A DNA stretch of 64,000 bases from Methylocystis sp. L43 (GCF_015709525.1 NZ_JADNRA010000016.1:1-64000); one strand, 5' to 3'; shown: positions 32,445 to 44,495, numbered from the stretch's first letter. Notes: generated by a model from the letters alone, not told the origin. A program made the numbers and translations.

Positions 32445-32765
32445 TCAACTAAGCTTTTCTTGTTCATCGTAACTTCGCGATGGCGCTGGGATTTGCTCGC
32501 CAAGGGCGGCGCGGGTGAGACGCAAGAGGTCGCCGAGCGAGGGACGCGACAGGGCGTCGCCTGACGGTTCGAAGCGCACGACCGGATCGCGCGTGCAGAG
32601 CCGCAGACAGTCGCGCGTCGTAATGATGAGACGGCCCGAAGCCAGCTCCTGCGAAAAGGCCTGCGCAAAAGACGTCTCGACCGACGCGAGCAGCCTGCGG
32701 CCTTTCCCTTCGGCGTCGCAGCGCGGGCCCACGCAGACGAGGAGACGAACGGGGGGAGCGTTCAC
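32445..32765 (-). CDS. Thioredoxin-like 2Fe-2S ferredoxin
   Basis: A 106-residue protein resembling small thioredoxin-fold [2Fe-2S] ferredoxins. Likely cluster ligands are the Cys pairs in VCVGPRC (Cys-x4-Cys, residues about 11-16) and CLRLC (Cys-x3-Cys, about 53-57), followed by the family-typical DPVVRFEP. GTG 32765 is chosen because it lies 5 bases after the glyA-like stop with AAGG before it; the ATG at 32795 would overlap the upstream gene. It is the second gene of a unit with the SHMT-like gene, so an electron-transfer need near that enzyme is possible but unexplained. Confidence 0.8.
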   Translation of the reverse strand: MNAPPVRLLVCVGPRCDAEGKGRRLLASVETSFAQAFSQELASGRLIITTRDCLRLCTRDPVVRFEPSGDALSRPSLGDLLRLTRAALGEQIPAPSRSYDEQEKLS

Positions 32766-32770
32766 GGCCC

Positions 32771-34027
32771 TTAATAGATTGGGTGTTGCGCGCAAAGCGC
32801 GGCGACGTCTTTGCGGACAGTTTCGATCAGCGCGTCATCGCCCGGGTTTTTCAGCACCCGGTCGATCCATCCCGCGATCGCTTCGAATTCGGCGACGCCG
32901 AAGCCGCGCGTCGTTCCGGCGTTGCTCGAAAGGCGCAGGCCCGACGGCGCCTCGGGCGGACGCGGATCGAAGGGGATCATATTCTTGTTGACGGCGAGGC
33001 CGGCGCGCTCCAGCGCCTTGGCGGCGACATCGCCCGTCAAACCGCGCGCAGCAAGATCAACCAGCATCAAACCCATATCCGTGCCGCCCGTGACGATGCG
33101 CAGTCCCGCATCTGCGAGAGCGTGCGCCAACGCCCGCGCATTGTCGATCACGGCGCGGTTGTAGGCTGTAAATTCCGGCCGCAAGGCTTCGCCAAGGCAT
33201 GCCGCCTTGCCGGCGACGCCATGCAGCAGCACCGAGCCCTGCACGCCGGGGAATATGCCGGCGTTAATCCGGCTGCTCAGGCCTTCGTCGTTCCAAAGAG
33301 CCATGCCGCCGCGCGCGCCGCGCAGCGATTTGTACGTCGTCGTCGTCACGACATGCGCATGGGGGAGGGGATCGGGATAGAGGCCGGTCGCGACAAGGCC
33401 GGCGAAATGCGCCATGTCGACGAGGAGATAGGCGCCGACCTCATCGGCGATCGCGCGCATCGACGCAAAATCGATGGCGCGCGCATAGGCGGAGCCGCCG
33501 GCGATGATCATGCGCGGCCTTTCGCGCCGCGCGAGATCGCGCACCTCGTCGAGATCGATGCGTTCGGACTCGCGGCTGACGCCGTAAGAGACGATTCGAT
33601 AATCGCGCCCGGTCAGCGTCGCGGGGTGGCCGTGGCTGATATGGCCGCCGGCCGCGATATCCATGGAGAGAATCGCGTCGCCGAGCTTCAGAAGGCCAAG
33701 AAAGACGCCGGCGTTGGCGTTGGAGCCGGAATGCGGCTGCACATTGGCGAAGCGACAGTTGAAGAGTTTCTTCGCGCGCTCAATGGCGAGCGCTTCGATC
33801 GCGTCGGCGAATTGCGCGCCGCCATAGTAACGCGCAAAGGGCAGGCCCTCGACGGTCTTGTTGGTGAGGATCGAGCCCTGCGCCTCCAGCACGAGCCGCG
33901 AGACGATGTTTTCGGAAGCGATCAGTTCGACGCCGTCCTGCTGGCGCCGCAACTCGCCGGCGATGGCCGCAGCGAGTTCGGGATCGGCGGAGAGGGCGAG
34001 ATCTAAGTGTGGGCTATGCGCCGTCAT
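32771..34027 (-). CDS. Divergent serine hydroxymethyltransferase-like enzyme
   Basis: A 418-residue PLP enzyme of the SHMT family. Conserved blocks are VELIASENIVS (33-43), RYYGG (66-70), NVQPHSGSNAN (95-105), HISHGHPATLTG, VDMAHFAGLVATGLYPDPLPHAHVVTTTT and a C-terminal RLSSNAGTTRGF. Two departures from ordinary GlyA are visible. The motif before RYYGG is NKTVEGLPFA instead of the usual EGYPG. The residue before the PLP lysine (Lys233) is Tyr232 (TTTYKSLRGARGG) where GlyA has His. It may be a paralogue acting on another hydroxy- or methyl-amino acid, such as alpha-methylserine. A ferredoxin gene follows 5 bases downstream. Confidence 0.88.
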   Translation of the reverse strand: MTAHSPHLDLALSADPELAAAIAGELRRQQDGVELIASENIVSRLVLEAQGSILTNKTVEGLPFARYYGGAQFADAIEALAIERAKKLFNCRFANVQPHSGSNANAGVFLGLLKLGDAILSMDIAAGGHISHGHPATLTGRDYRIVSYGVSRESERIDLDEVRDLARRERPRMIIAGGSAYARAIDFASMRAIADEVGAYLLVDMAHFAGLVATGLYPDPLPHAHVVTTTTYKSLRGARGGMALWNDEGLSSRINAGIFPGVQGSVLLHGVAGKAACLGEALRPEFTAYNRAVIDNARALAHALADAGLRIVTGGTDMGLMLVDLAARGLTGDVAAKALERAGLAVNKNMIPFDPRPPEAPSGLRLSSNAGTTRGFGVAEFEAIAGWIDRVLKNPGDDALIETVRKDVAALCAQHPIY

Positions 34028-34195
34028 GATTACTCAGTTCCGTGGCGACGGTACCTCTCTCGATCAATCCAAACGCGAATGTCGTCGTCGTTGTGCGTAG
34101 TCTCAAACGCGAACGCTTTCGTAGAATGATGGATTCGCCGCAGGCGAATTGGGACAGAGAGCGCATTATTTGCTCGCGACGCGTTTGCCTAAGCA
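34028..34195. other. Intergenic region upstream of SHMT-like gene
   Basis: 168 bases between the SHMT-like start and a palindromic repeat. Low-complexity GTCGTCGTCGTTG occurs near 34081. The promoter of the SHMT-ferredoxin unit should lie here. No gene is seen. Confidence 0.4.
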
Positions 34196-34325
34196 GTCCT
34201 CATGCTGAGGAGGCGCCTGCAAGGCGCCGTCTCGAAGCACGAGGGCTGCGCTGACACTCGTTGGTTTCTGGAGGCGGCCCTCGTCCTTCGAGACGCGCGC
34301 TTTGCGCGCTCCTCAGGATGAGGAC
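34196..34325. repeat. Palindromic intergenic repeat (REP-like pair)
   Basis: Outer arms GTCCTCATGCTGAGGAG and CTCCTCAGGATGAGGAC face each other, with inner CTCGAAGCACGAGGGC and GCCCTCGTCCTTCGAG also inverted. Small GC hairpins (GGCGCC-TGCAA-GGCGCC and GCGCGC-TTT-GCGCGC) sit inside each half. This is the paired inverted layout of REP-like elements common between genes in Hyphomicrobiales. It lies just after the gyrB stop and may protect or terminate that transcript. Confidence 0.8.
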
Positions 34326-34332
34326 CTTTGGC

Positions 34333-37035
<2,703 letters not shown>

Positions 37036-38205
37036 ATGAAAGCGCTTACCTTCCACGGCAAAAGCGACATTCGCTGCGAGAGCGTTCCCGATCCCAAAAT
37101 CGAAGATCCGCGCGACGCCATCATCAAGGTGACCGCCTGCGCGATCTGCGGCTCCGATTTGCATATTTTCGACGGCATCGTTCCTGAGATGCATACTGGA
37201 GACGTGCTCGGGCACGAAACGATGGGCGAGGTCGTCGAAGTCGGGTCGGAAACGAAAAAACTGAAAGTCGGCGACCGCGTCGTGGTGCCCTTCACCATTT
37301 CCTGCGGTGAGTGTTTCTTCTGTCAGCGCGGCTATTTCTCCGCCTGCGAGCGCACCAACCGTGACCGCGTCAAAGCCGAAAAGCTCTGGGGGCACTCTCC
37401 AGCCGGTCTGTTCGGCTACTCGCATCTGCTGGGAGGTTACGCTGGCGGCCAGGCGGAATATCTGCGCGTGCCGCACGCCGATGTCGGGCCAATCAAGGCG
37501 CCCTCTCAGCTTCGGGACGACCAGGTGCTGTTTTTGTCGGACATTTTCCCGACGGGCTATATGGCGGCCGAATTCTGCGACATCAAACCAGGCGACGTCA
37601 TTGCGATCTGGGGATGTGGCCCGGTCGGGCAATTTGCCATCCGCAGCGCATTCCTGCTCGGCGCTGAGCGCGTCATCGCGATCGATTCGGTGCCCGAGCG
37701 GCTCAGCCTCGCCAAAGCAGCCGGCGCGGAGACGCTCGACTATGGAAAGGTTGACGTCTACGACGCGATCCAAAGCCTGACGAAGGGCCGAGGCGCCGAC
37801 GCCTGCATCGACGCGGTCGGCACCGAACCCGACCCCACCGCGAGCATCGACTCGATGATTGACCGCGCCAAGGTCGCGACATTTCTTGGGACCGATCAGC
37901 CGCATGTGCTGCGACAGGCGATCCACTGCTGCCGCAATTTTGGAACGGTGTCGATCGTCGGCGTCTACGCTGGATTTCTCGACAAAGTGCCGCTGGGGTC
38001 GGCGATGAATCGCGGCCTCACCTTCCGCATGGCGCAGACTCCGGTGCAGCGCTATCTGCCGCGGTTGCTTGAGCGCATCGAGTCGGGGGAAATCGATCCA
38101 TCCTTCGTCGTCACGCACCGCGGATCGCTCGAAGACGGGCCTGAGCTCTACAAGACTTTTCGCGACCGGAAGGACGGCTGCGTGAAAGTCGTGCTCACGC
38201 CTTGA
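37036..38205 (+). CDS. Zinc-dependent alcohol dehydrogenase
   Basis: A 389-residue medium-chain dehydrogenase of the glutathione-independent formaldehyde-dehydrogenase-like branch. The catalytic zinc site is in [14 protein letters not shown] (Cys38) with LGHETMGEV (His60, Glu61). The structural zinc site is [15 protein letters not shown] (about 95-109). The Rossmann motif [27 protein letters not shown] (about 193-219) suggests NAD(H). Start ATG 37036. In a methylotroph-like genome it could oxidise formaldehyde or alcohols, but this branch is broad and no cofactor partners are adjacent. It is monocistronic. Confidence 0.93.
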   Translation: MKALTFHGKSDIRCESVPDPKIEDPRDAIIKVTACAICGSDLHIFDGIVPEMHTGDVLGHETMGEVVEVGSETKKLKVGDRVVVPFTISCGECFFCQRGYFSACERTNRDRVKAEKLWGHSPAGLFGYSHLLGGYAGGQAEYLRVPHADVGPIKAPSQLRDDQVLFLSDIFPTGYMAAEFCDIKPGDVIAIWGCGPVGQFAIRSAFLLGAERVIAIDSVPERLSLAKAAGAETLDYGKVDVYDAIQSLTKGRGADACIDAVGTEPDPTASIDSMIDRAKVATFLGTDQPHVLRQAIHCCRNFGTVSIVGVYAGFLDKVPLGSAMNRGLTFRMAQTPVQRYLPRLLERIESGEIDPSFVVTHRGSLEDGPELYKTFRDRKDGCVKVVLTP

Positions 38206-38215
38206 TGCTCAAGCG

Positions 38216-38428
38216 CTAGTCGCCGCACGCGTTCGGAGGTTCGCGGTCGCGGACCTTGGCGCGGCGGCGGAGAATGCCGCGCGTCACCACGTCAACGCGT
38301 AAGGCGAAGAGCAGGGCGATGATCAGAAATGTGGCGCCTATAAACCAAGCCGTGAATCCGACAAGAGCGCCGACAGCCAGCCAGACCACACAGAGGGCCA
38401 ATCCGAATATCGCCAGTACGGTAGTCAT
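38216..38428 (-). CDS. Small two-helix membrane protein
   Basis: A 70-residue membrane protein. ATG 38428 is chosen because it opens straight into the first helix (MTTVLAIFGLALCVVWLAVGALVGF); the longer frame to 38479 adds an unlikely polar leader. Two hydrophobic segments lie at about 4-22 and 27-45, followed by a basic cytoplasmic tail (RGILRRRAKVRDREPP). No family is recognised. It is convergent with the ADH gene. Confidence 0.55.
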   Translation of the reverse strand: MTTVLAIFGLALCVVWLAVGALVGFTAWFIGATFLIIALLFALRVDVVTRGILRRRAKVRDREPPNACGD

Positions 38429-38567
38429 TCTGCCCGAGTGTGGTTGTCCGTTGCGGAAACAGGAGACCGCCGCCGTCACGTTCTACACGTCATGAGGCTT
38501 ACTCCAATTCTTTTCAATTGGGACGCGAATTCTCGCGAATTCCCCTCTTCATGCGTTGATATTCGCG

Positions 38568-38595
38568 TAATACGAGCAAACGTGCTCACGTATTA
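38568..38595. other. Hairpin in recF downstream gap
   Basis: TAATACG and CGTATTA form an outer stem with an inner AGCA-AACG-TGCT stem. It lies between recF and the small membrane protein gene, in AT-richer DNA with a direct repeat GCGAATT nearby. It may end the recF transcript, though no T-run follows. Confidence 0.35.
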
Positions 38596-38638
38596 AAACC
38601 TGAGGTTGTATTCTGCCGTCCCCGAGTAGGCGCGCCCC

Positions 38639-39775
38639 TCAAACATGGGTGGCGTGTCCGGGCGTGACAAGGAGAAGCTCGGCAGAGCCGCGCAAGGGCG
38701 TAAATAAGGCCGGGTCGGCGCCGGTCATCCAGACCTGGCCGCCAAGCGCCTGAAGTTCCTGATAGAGCGCTTCACGGCGCTTCACGTCGAAATGCGCGGC
38801 GATCTCGTCGAGAAGAAGAATCGGCGCCTGTCCGGTCATAGCGCCGATCAGCTTCGCATGCGCCAGGGTCAGCCCCATCAATAGGGCTTTCTGCTCGCCC
38901 GTCGAACAGGCCCGCGCGGCCTCGTTCTTCGGGCCGTGACGCACGGCGAGATCGCTCGCCTGCGGACCAATCAACGTGCGTCCAGCGGCGGCGTCGCGGC
39001 GGCGCGACGCGGCGAGTTCGCCGCGGTACCATTCCTCCACCGCGAGCGCGGGAGCGGACGCCAGCCGCCGCTCCAGCTCGCCCTCAATCGTCACGTCCGC
39101 CCAGGGAAAGGGCGAGGCGTCGTCGCGTCCTGCGGCGATCAGCGCGACGAGCCGCGAAACAGTCTCGCGTCGCGCGGCCGCCACGGCGACGCCGAGCGCG
39201 GCGATCTCCTGCTCGGCGGCGTCGAGCCAGCGCCGGTCGGCGACGCCTTCTTCGAGAAGCCGATTTCGATTGCGCAGCGCCCGCTCCAGCCTATTGGCGC
39301 GCGCGCCGTGCTCGGCGTCGACGCCGAGCGCCAGCCGATCGAGAAAGCGCCGCCTTTCGCCCGCCGCGCCAGAAAATAGCCCATCCATAGCCGGCGTGAG
39401 CCAGAGCGCCCGCACATGATCGGCGAAAGCCCGCGCAGAACTCGCCGGGATGCGATCAACGCGAAAAAGCCGCTCGCCCGACGGCGTCAGACCATGGCCG
39501 AGCTGCGTCGTCACGCCGTCGGTCTCAACTTCGATCGAGACGGCGAAGCCGCCGGCCCCGCCGCGTCTCGCGCATTCGGCGAGTTCCGCGCGGCGCAGGC
39601 CGCGGCCGGGCGAAAACAATGACAGCGCTTCGAGCAGATTGGTCTTGCCCGCGCCATTCTCACCGAAGAGCGCAATGATCGCCGACTCAAAACGGCAATC
39701 GAGCGCCGCATAGGAACGAAAGTCGCTGAGCGTCAGCCGTCGCACGCGCGGCGCGCTCTTCGGCGTGAGGGTCAT
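38639..39775 (-). CDS. recF: DNA replication and repair protein RecF
   Basis: A 378-residue SMC-like ATPase that loads RecA at gaps with RecOR. Walker A is GENGAGKTNLLEAL (about 38-51), the ABC signature ACSTGEQKALLMGL (about 285-298) and Walker B ILLLDEIAAHFD (about 318-329). VRRLTLSDFRSYAALDC is the conserved start. All ATPase elements are intact and length is normal. Start ATG 39775. The next gene upstream on this strand starts at 40412 and is a lipoprotein-like DUF3124 gene, ending 46 bases before, so the two may be co-transcribed. Confidence 0.96.
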   Translation of the reverse strand: MTLTPKSAPRVRRLTLSDFRSYAALDCRFESAIIALFGENGAGKTNLLEALSLFSPGRGLRRAELAECARRGGAGGFAVSIEVETDGVTTQLGHGLTPSGERLFRVDRIPASSARAFADHVRALWLTPAMDGLFSGAAGERRRFLDRLALGVDAEHGARANRLERALRNRNRLLEEGVADRRWLDAAEQEIAALGVAVAAARRETVSRLVALIAAGRDDASPFPWADVTIEGELERRLASAPALAVEEWYRGELAASRRRDAAAGRTLIGPQASDLAVRHGPKNEAARACSTGEQKALLMGLTLAHAKLIGAMTGQAPILLLDEIAAHFDVKRREALYQELQALGGQVWMTGADPALFTPLRGSAELLLVTPGHATHV

Positions 39776-39821
39776 TATGACGCCGTCGCCTCAAAGCGAT
39801 GCGACGCCTCCGCGTGCGCGA

Positions 39822-40412
39822 TCATGGCGCGCGCGAAACGCGGCGTCCCGGCGAGAGGATGGCGTAGCTGTGGGGTCCGGTGTAGGAGGTCATGACGGCT
39901 TCGATCAAGGGTTCGTCCGACCCTTCCGATGTAGACCAGTCGACAGTGAAACTGGCGCCGGTGCCGCCGCGAACGTCGTCTTGCGCGATGATGACCTGCA
40001 ATGAGGCGTAAGGCTTCAGATAGATGGGCTCATTCAGATAGCTTTCGATCAACTGACCCGAGCCGCTGCGGTATTCGATCTTTTCGATCGCGAGTACATT
40101 CGTCGCCGAGGCGTTGTGTATTGACAGTGCGCCGGAGAAGTTGAGCCGCGTCACGCCGCCTTGCCCGATGAGCGTCGAATGCAGCGGAATCAGCGTGCGC
40201 CCGCGAAGGGCGAGTTTCTCCGCCGGAGCAGATGTCGTGGCGTCGGGGCTGACGATGACGGGCTGAGCCGACGGCAGCGGCGACCGCGCCGCGCACTCCG
40301 TGACGAAGGCGCTCACGACCAGAGCGAGCGCAAGAGCACGCGTGGCAAGAACACGCGGGGCAAGAACACGCGGGGCAAGACTAAGCGGGGCAAGACTAAG
40401 CGGATTGCGCAC
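39822..40412 (-). CDS. Exported DUF3124 protein with repeat leader
   Basis: A 196-residue exported protein. The C-terminal about 130 residues match the DUF3124 pattern (PLHSTLIGQGGVTRLNFSGALSIHNAS, VLAIEKIEYRSGSGQLIESYL, YASLQVIIAQDDVRGGTGASFTVDW). The GTG start at 40412 follows AAGGA. The leader contains a five-residue tandem repeat (LSLAP LSLAP RVLAP RVLAT RALAL) before a hydrophobic core, and a possible lipobox VTEC. Its function is unknown; exported, perhaps lipid-anchored. The repeats come from near-identical 15-base DNA units, so the leader length may vary between strains. Confidence 0.8.
   Translation of the reverse strand: MRNPLSLAPLSLAPRVLAPRVLATRALALALVVSAFVTECAARSPLPSAQPVIVSPDATTSAPAEKLALRGRTLIPLHSTLIGQGGVTRLNFSGALSIHNASATNVLAIEKIEYRSGSGQLIESYLNEPIYLKPYASLQVIIAQDDVRGGTGASFTVDWSTSEGSDEPLIEAVMTSYTGPHSYAILSPGRRVSRAP
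40337..40403. repeat. 15-bp tandem repeat in a leader sequence
   Basis: Four adjacent 15-base units of the form GGCAAGA-ACACGCGG or GGCAAGA-CTAAGCGG (two of each), encoding LAPRV or LAPLS on the minus strand. Units keep the frame, so gain or loss of copies would only lengthen or shorten the signal peptide region. Confidence 0.75.
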
Positions 40413-40483
40413 ACCTTTTCCTTTCGACTAGACATATGCGGCGCCAGCGCACACTAGCATCGCGCTGCGAAAGGTCTAAACGA

Positions 40484-42226
40484 ATGTCGTTCGCCACCCA
40501 CGAAATTCGAGAGGCGGTAGTTTTTCTTGGCGCAGCAGGCCTCATAGTTCCAATAATAAATCGGATGAGAGTCAGTCCAGCGCTTGGCTTTCTCGCTGTT
40601 GGGTTGATTGTCGGACCGTTCGGGCTTGGTCGACTTGCCGAGACGATTCCCTGGGTCGAATTGTTCGTGATCGAAGACAAGCGCGCGGTCAGATTTGCGG
40701 CCGAGTTTGGGGTGATCTTTCTTCTGTTTATGATCGGGCTCGAATTGTCGCTCGAGCGTTTGCGCGCGATGTGGCGGATCGCCTTTCTGGTCGGCGGCGC
40801 GCAGGTGCTTCTCTCTGCGGCCGGGATAGCCGCCATAGCTTTCTATTCCGGCTACTTGCTGGATGTTGCGATCGTTCTAGGCAGCGCCTTCGCGATGTCG
40901 TCGACCGCCATCATTATGCATCTCCTTACCGAGGCGGGGCGACTGGGCGCTCCGGCCGGTCAAACCAGCTTCGGCGTCCTGCTCTTTCAGGATCTCGCTG
41001 TTGTGCCGATCCTGTTCATGGTGAGCGCTTTCGGTCTAGACGCGAACGCCGTCGGGCCGGCGATCGCTCTCGCGCTAGGCAAAGCAATTCTGGTGATCAT
41101 CGTAATACTGGGCGTTGGTCGACTTATCGCGCGGCCGCTCTTCGGGATCGTCGCCGGCGCAAGGAGCCGCGAACTGTTCCTCGCCACAGTTCTTCTCACG
41201 ATCATCGGCGCGGCGGCGTCTGCCGACGCCGCCGATTTTTCTCCGGCGCTCGGCGCCTTTCTTGCCGGCCTGCTGCTTGCGGATACGGAGTACCGCCCCA
41301 GGATCGCGGTTGACATAGAGCCTTTCAAAGGCCTGCTGCTCGGCGTCTTCTTTGTCGCTGTCGGCCTCAGTATAGAATTCGCCGAACTCATCGCGGACTG
41401 GGACAAAATTTTGGCATGGGCCTTTGGCGTGATGGCGCTGAAAGCCGTATGCGTCTACGCGCTGGTGCGGCTGGCGGGGCAGGCGCCGTGCGTAGCGTTC
41501 GAGACGGCGGCGCTGCTCGCGCCGATCGGAGAATTCAGTTTCGTGGTGAGCGAACTGTCTCTGTCCCTTGGCGTCATTTACGAAGACACTGCTCAATTCG
41601 CTCTGATCGTCGCCAGTCTCACGATGGCGATGGCGCCGTTGATGGCGTTGAGTGCGCGCTGGCTGGTGTCACGCTTCGCCGCGCGCGGCGAGCCGGAGAC
41701 ATTTGCTCTCTTCCCGGATCAGATTTCGGATCATGTCATAGTGGTCGGTTACGGTCGTGTCGGGAGGGAAATTGGCGCACTGCTCGATAATCAGGAAATC
41801 GCCCATGTCGCAATCGACCTTGACGCCCGCCGCGTTGCCGGCTTGCGCGCGCAGGGCTTTTCGATCTATCACGGCGACGCGCGGCAATATGAGATTCTAT
41901 CGCGTCTTGGAGTGGAGCAGGCGGCCGCCCTCGTCGTCACCATGGACGACGCGAAGACAACGCTCCAGACGGTTAAAGCGGCGCACCGCGATTGGCCCGA
42001 TCTGCCGATTTTCGCCCGCGTGCGCGACGAGGCCCATGCGAATGCGCTGCTCAAGGCTGGCGCGAAATCCGTTATCCTGGAAGCCCGCGAAGCCGCGCTT
42101 CAACTGGGAGAGACCGTGCTTGTCGGCGTGGGTCTGCCGGAAAGCGTCGCTCGCGACCTTGTCGCGGAGCGACGGTTGATCACACAAGCATCCTCCGCGA
42201 GTGGAAAAGCTCTCCCGATCGGATGA
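40484..42226 (+). CDS. Kef-type cation/proton antiporter (CPA2)
   Basis: A 580-residue membrane transporter of the CPA2 family, potassium- or sodium/proton exchange. About 12-13 helices fill residues 1-390. The family motif GVLLFQDLAVVPILF (about 165-179) carries the ion-binding Asp, and SAFAMSSTAIIMHLL precedes it. A cytoplasmic TrkA-N nucleotide-binding domain follows (HVIVVGYGRVGREIGALLDNQ, about 415-436), lacking a visible TrkA-C extension. ATG 40484 is preferred over an upstream in-frame ATG that starts a polar leader. No KefF/G ancillary gene is adjacent, so glutathione gating is uncertain. Confidence 0.92.
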   Translation: MSFATHEIREAVVFLGAAGLIVPIINRMRVSPALGFLAVGLIVGPFGLGRLAETIPWVELFVIEDKRAVRFAAEFGVIFLLFMIGLELSLERLRAMWRIAFLVGGAQVLLSAAGIAAIAFYSGYLLDVAIVLGSAFAMSSTAIIMHLLTEAGRLGAPAGQTSFGVLLFQDLAVVPILFMVSAFGLDANAVGPAIALALGKAILVIIVILGVGRLIARPLFGIVAGARSRELFLATVLLTIIGAAASADAADFSPALGAFLAGLLLADTEYRPRIAVDIEPFKGLLLGVFFVAVGLSIEFAELIADWDKILAWAFGVMALKAVCVYALVRLAGQAPCVAFETAALLAPIGEFSFVVSELSLSLGVIYEDTAQFALIVASLTMAMAPLMALSARWLVSRFAARGEPETFALFPDQISDHVIVVGYGRVGREIGALLDNQEIAHVAIDLDARRVAGLRAQGFSIYHGDARQYEILSRLGVEQAAALVVTMDDAKTTLQTVKAAHRDWPDLPIFARVRDEAHANALLKAGAKSVILEAREAALQLGETVLVGVGLPESVARDLVAERRLITQASSASGKALPIG

Positions 42227-42291
42227 GCGAAGTCGTTTGGCCTTACGCATAAAATCTGTATTCTCCGCCTGCGGCGATCGGAGTTTATTCA

Positions 42292-43557
42292 GTGGCGGGC
42301 GTGGGTTGTGCGCGGAGCCTGGAGGCTAAGCGCGTCTTGCTGATCGTCGGCGGGGGGATCGCCGCCTATAAGTCGCTTGATCTCGTGCGGCGGCTACGCG
42401 CGCGCGGAGCGCTGGTGCGCGTCGTCATGACGGCGGCGGCCAAGGAGTTCGTGACGCCGCTCGCCTTCGTCAGCCTGGCGAACGAAAAAGTCTACGACGA
42501 TCTCTTCTCCGCAACCGACGAGCAAGAGATGGGACATATCCAGCTGTCGCGGGACGCCGACCTTCTTGTCGTCGCGCCCGCGACGGCGCATATTCTCGCG
42601 CGCGCGGCGCGCGGCCTCTGCGACGATCTTGCGACCACTCTGCTGCTGGCGACCGACAAGCGCGTGCTTTATGCGCCGGCGATGAACGTGCGTATGTGGC
42701 TTCATCCCGCCACGCAGCGCAACGTCTCGACGCTGCACGGCGACGGCGCCTGGTTCGTCGGCCCAAACGTCGGCGACATGGCTTGCGGGGAATACGGACC
42801 TGGGCGCATGAGCGAGCCGCTGGAGATCGTCCAAGCGATCGAGACCGCGCTGAACCAGGACACAAGGCTGCCCGCGCCCGAAGGACTATCGTCGCGCGGC
42901 GGCGCGCTCGACGGGCTGCATGTCGTCGTGACCTCCGGCCCAACGCATGAGCCGATTGATCCGGTCCGCTACATCGCCAATCGCTCGTCAGGACGGCAGG
43001 GGCACTCCATCGCGGCGGCGGCGGCGCGCGCAGGGGCGCGCGTGACGTTGATCACAGGGCCGGTCGCCCTCTCAGACCCCCCCGGCTGCGAGACCATACA
43101 TATAGAGAGCGCGCGAGACATGCTGGAGGCCGCGAACGCCGCGCTTCCGGCGGATATATTCGTCGCCGCAGCGGCTGTCGCCGATTGGCGCGCGGAGCCG
43201 GCGATCGACAAAATCAAGAAAGGCGATCGGGGAGCGCCGAGTCTCTCGCTTGTTGAAAATCCCGATATTCTTGCGAGCGTCTCACGCGGACCGAACCGTC
43301 CTCGCTTGGTCGTCGGCTTTGCGGCGGAAACGCGCGACCTTATCCGCCACGCGCAGGAAAAGCTCGCCCGCAAGGGATGTGATCTCATCATCGCCAACGA
43401 CGTCAGCGAGGGAACCGGCGTATTTGGCGGGGCCACGAATCAGGCCCATCTCGTCTCGCGCGGGGGCGTTGAAGATTGGCCGCGTCTTCGCAAGGAAGAG
43501 CTCGCCGAGCGGCTCGTGGCGCGCCTCGCGCAGATGATCGACGGCGAAGCGTCATGA
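42292..43557 (+). CDS. coaBC: Bifunctional CoaBC, CoA biosynthesis
   Basis: A 421-residue fusion of phosphopantothenoylcysteine decarboxylase (CoaC, about 12-190) and phosphopantothenate-cysteine ligase (CoaB, about 200-421). The flavin domain shows [17 protein letters not shown], the PXMNxxMW motif as [12 protein letters not shown], and the substrate-clamp Cys in [16 protein letters not shown]. The ligase shows [26 protein letters not shown] and [13 protein letters not shown] 42292 follows GGAG. Its stop overlaps the dut start by four bases (ATGA). The coaBC-dut pairing is a common bacterial arrangement. Confidence 0.96.
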   Translation: MAGVGCARSLEAKRVLLIVGGGIAAYKSLDLVRRLRARGALVRVVMTAAAKEFVTPLAFVSLANEKVYDDLFSATDEQEMGHIQLSRDADLLVVAPATAHILARAARGLCDDLATTLLLATDKRVLYAPAMNVRMWLHPATQRNVSTLHGDGAWFVGPNVGDMACGEYGPGRMSEPLEIVQAIETALNQDTRLPAPEGLSSRGGALDGLHVVVTSGPTHEPIDPVRYIANRSSGRQGHSIAAAAARAGARVTLITGPVALSDPPGCETIHIESARDMLEAANAALPADIFVAAAAVADWRAEPAIDKIKKGDRGAPSLSLVENPDILASVSRGPNRPRLVVGFAAETRDLIRHAQEKLARKGCDLIIANDVSEGTGVFGGATNQAHLVSRGGVEDWPRLRKEELAERLVARLAQMIDGEAS

Positions 43558-44015
43558 AAGTCGCGATCCGCCGACTGCCGAACGCCGAAGGTCTGCCATT
43601 TCCGGCTTACGCCAGCGAAGGCGCAGCGGGCCTTGATCTCCACGCGGCGCTGGCGCCGGGGCAAAAGCTGGTGCTGGAGCCCGGCGCCCGCGATCTCATC
43701 CCCACAGGGCTCTCGATCGCGCTGCCTCAAGGCTATGAAGGACAGGTTCGCCCGCGATCGGGCCTTGCCGCGGAGCACGGAGTCACCGTGCTCAACGCAC
43801 CGGGCACCATCGACAGCGACTATCGCGGCGAGATCAAGACGCTGCTGATCAATCTCGGGGGGCAGCCCTTTGAGATCGTCCGCGGCATGCGCATCGCGCA
43901 GCTCGTGATCGCGCCGGTCACGCATGTGACGCTGGAGGAGGTCGATGATCTCGACGCGACGACGCGCGGCGCCGGCGGCTTCGGGTCGACGGGTCTCACC
44001 GGAGAAGGCGCGTGA
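43554..44015 (+). CDS. dut: dUTP diphosphatase
   Basis: A 153-residue trimeric dUTPase, dUTP to dUMP plus pyrophosphate, keeping uracil out of DNA. The five motifs are visible: [11 protein letters not shown] (about 22-32), [11 protein letters not shown] (about 66-76), [15 protein letters not shown] (about 81-95), [10 protein letters not shown], and the C-terminal arm [14 protein letters not shown] 43554 overlaps the coaBC stop. The stop overlaps the following ATG (TGATG), so coaBC, dut and the Rrf2 gene form one coupled unit. Confidence 0.97.
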   Translation: MKVAIRRLPNAEGLPFPAYASEGAAGLDLHAALAPGQKLVLEPGARDLIPTGLSIALPQGYEGQVRPRSGLAAEHGVTVLNAPGTIDSDYRGEIKTLLINLGGQPFEIVRGMRIAQLVIAPVTHVTLEEVDDLDATTRGAGGFGSTGLTGEGA

Positions 44016-44458
44016 TGAAGCTTCTGCCGCGCGCCGCTCGCTTCGCGCTCATGGCGACGCTCGACGTGGCGCTTCATGCGCGGGGACGTCCTGTGTCCTC
44101 CAAGCAGCTCGCCGCGCGTCACGATCTCCCGCCGAGACGATTGGAGACGATCCTGCAGGCCTTGGTGAGGGCGGGGATTCTCAAAAGCGTCAGAGGGCCA
44201 GCGGGGGGCTATGCGCTGGCGCGCGAGAGGCGTCGTCTTTCAGTCGGCGAGATCGTTCGCGTCGCCTTGCGCGCCGAAGAGGAGGCGCCGGACGTAGCGC
44301 CGCCGCTGCTCTCGGCGGTGCTGGAGCCAATCATCGCTGAAGCGGAAGAGAGCGCGCTCCGCCAATTAGACGACGTGACGCTCGACGATCTGCACGCCCG
44401 CGCCGTCACGCTTGGTTTTGGAGAAAGGCCGGACGCGAGCGGCGATTTTGAGATATGA
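44015..44458 (+). CDS. Rrf2-family regulator without cluster cysteines
   Basis: A 147-residue winged-helix regulator of the Rrf2 family. The helix-turn-helix is in [44 protein letters not shown] (about 27-70), including the typical [10 protein letters not shown] wing. The protein has no cysteine at all, so it cannot ligate an iron-sulfur cluster as IscR or NsrR do. It must sense something else or act constitutively. ATG 44015 overlaps the dut stop; the GTG three bases earlier is an alternative. Targets are unknown. The following enoyl-CoA hydratase gene starts 37 bases downstream and is probably in the same transcript. Confidence 0.88.
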   Translation: MKLLPRAARFALMATLDVALHARGRPVSSKQLAARHDLPPRRLETILQALVRAGILKSVRGPAGGYALARERRRLSVGEIVRVALRAEEEAPDVAPPLLSAVLEPIIAEAEESALRQLDDVTLDDLHARAVTLGFGERPDASGDFEI

Positions 44459-44495
44459 AGCGCGCGAGCCGGCGAAGTTGTTGGAGGAGGCGCGC

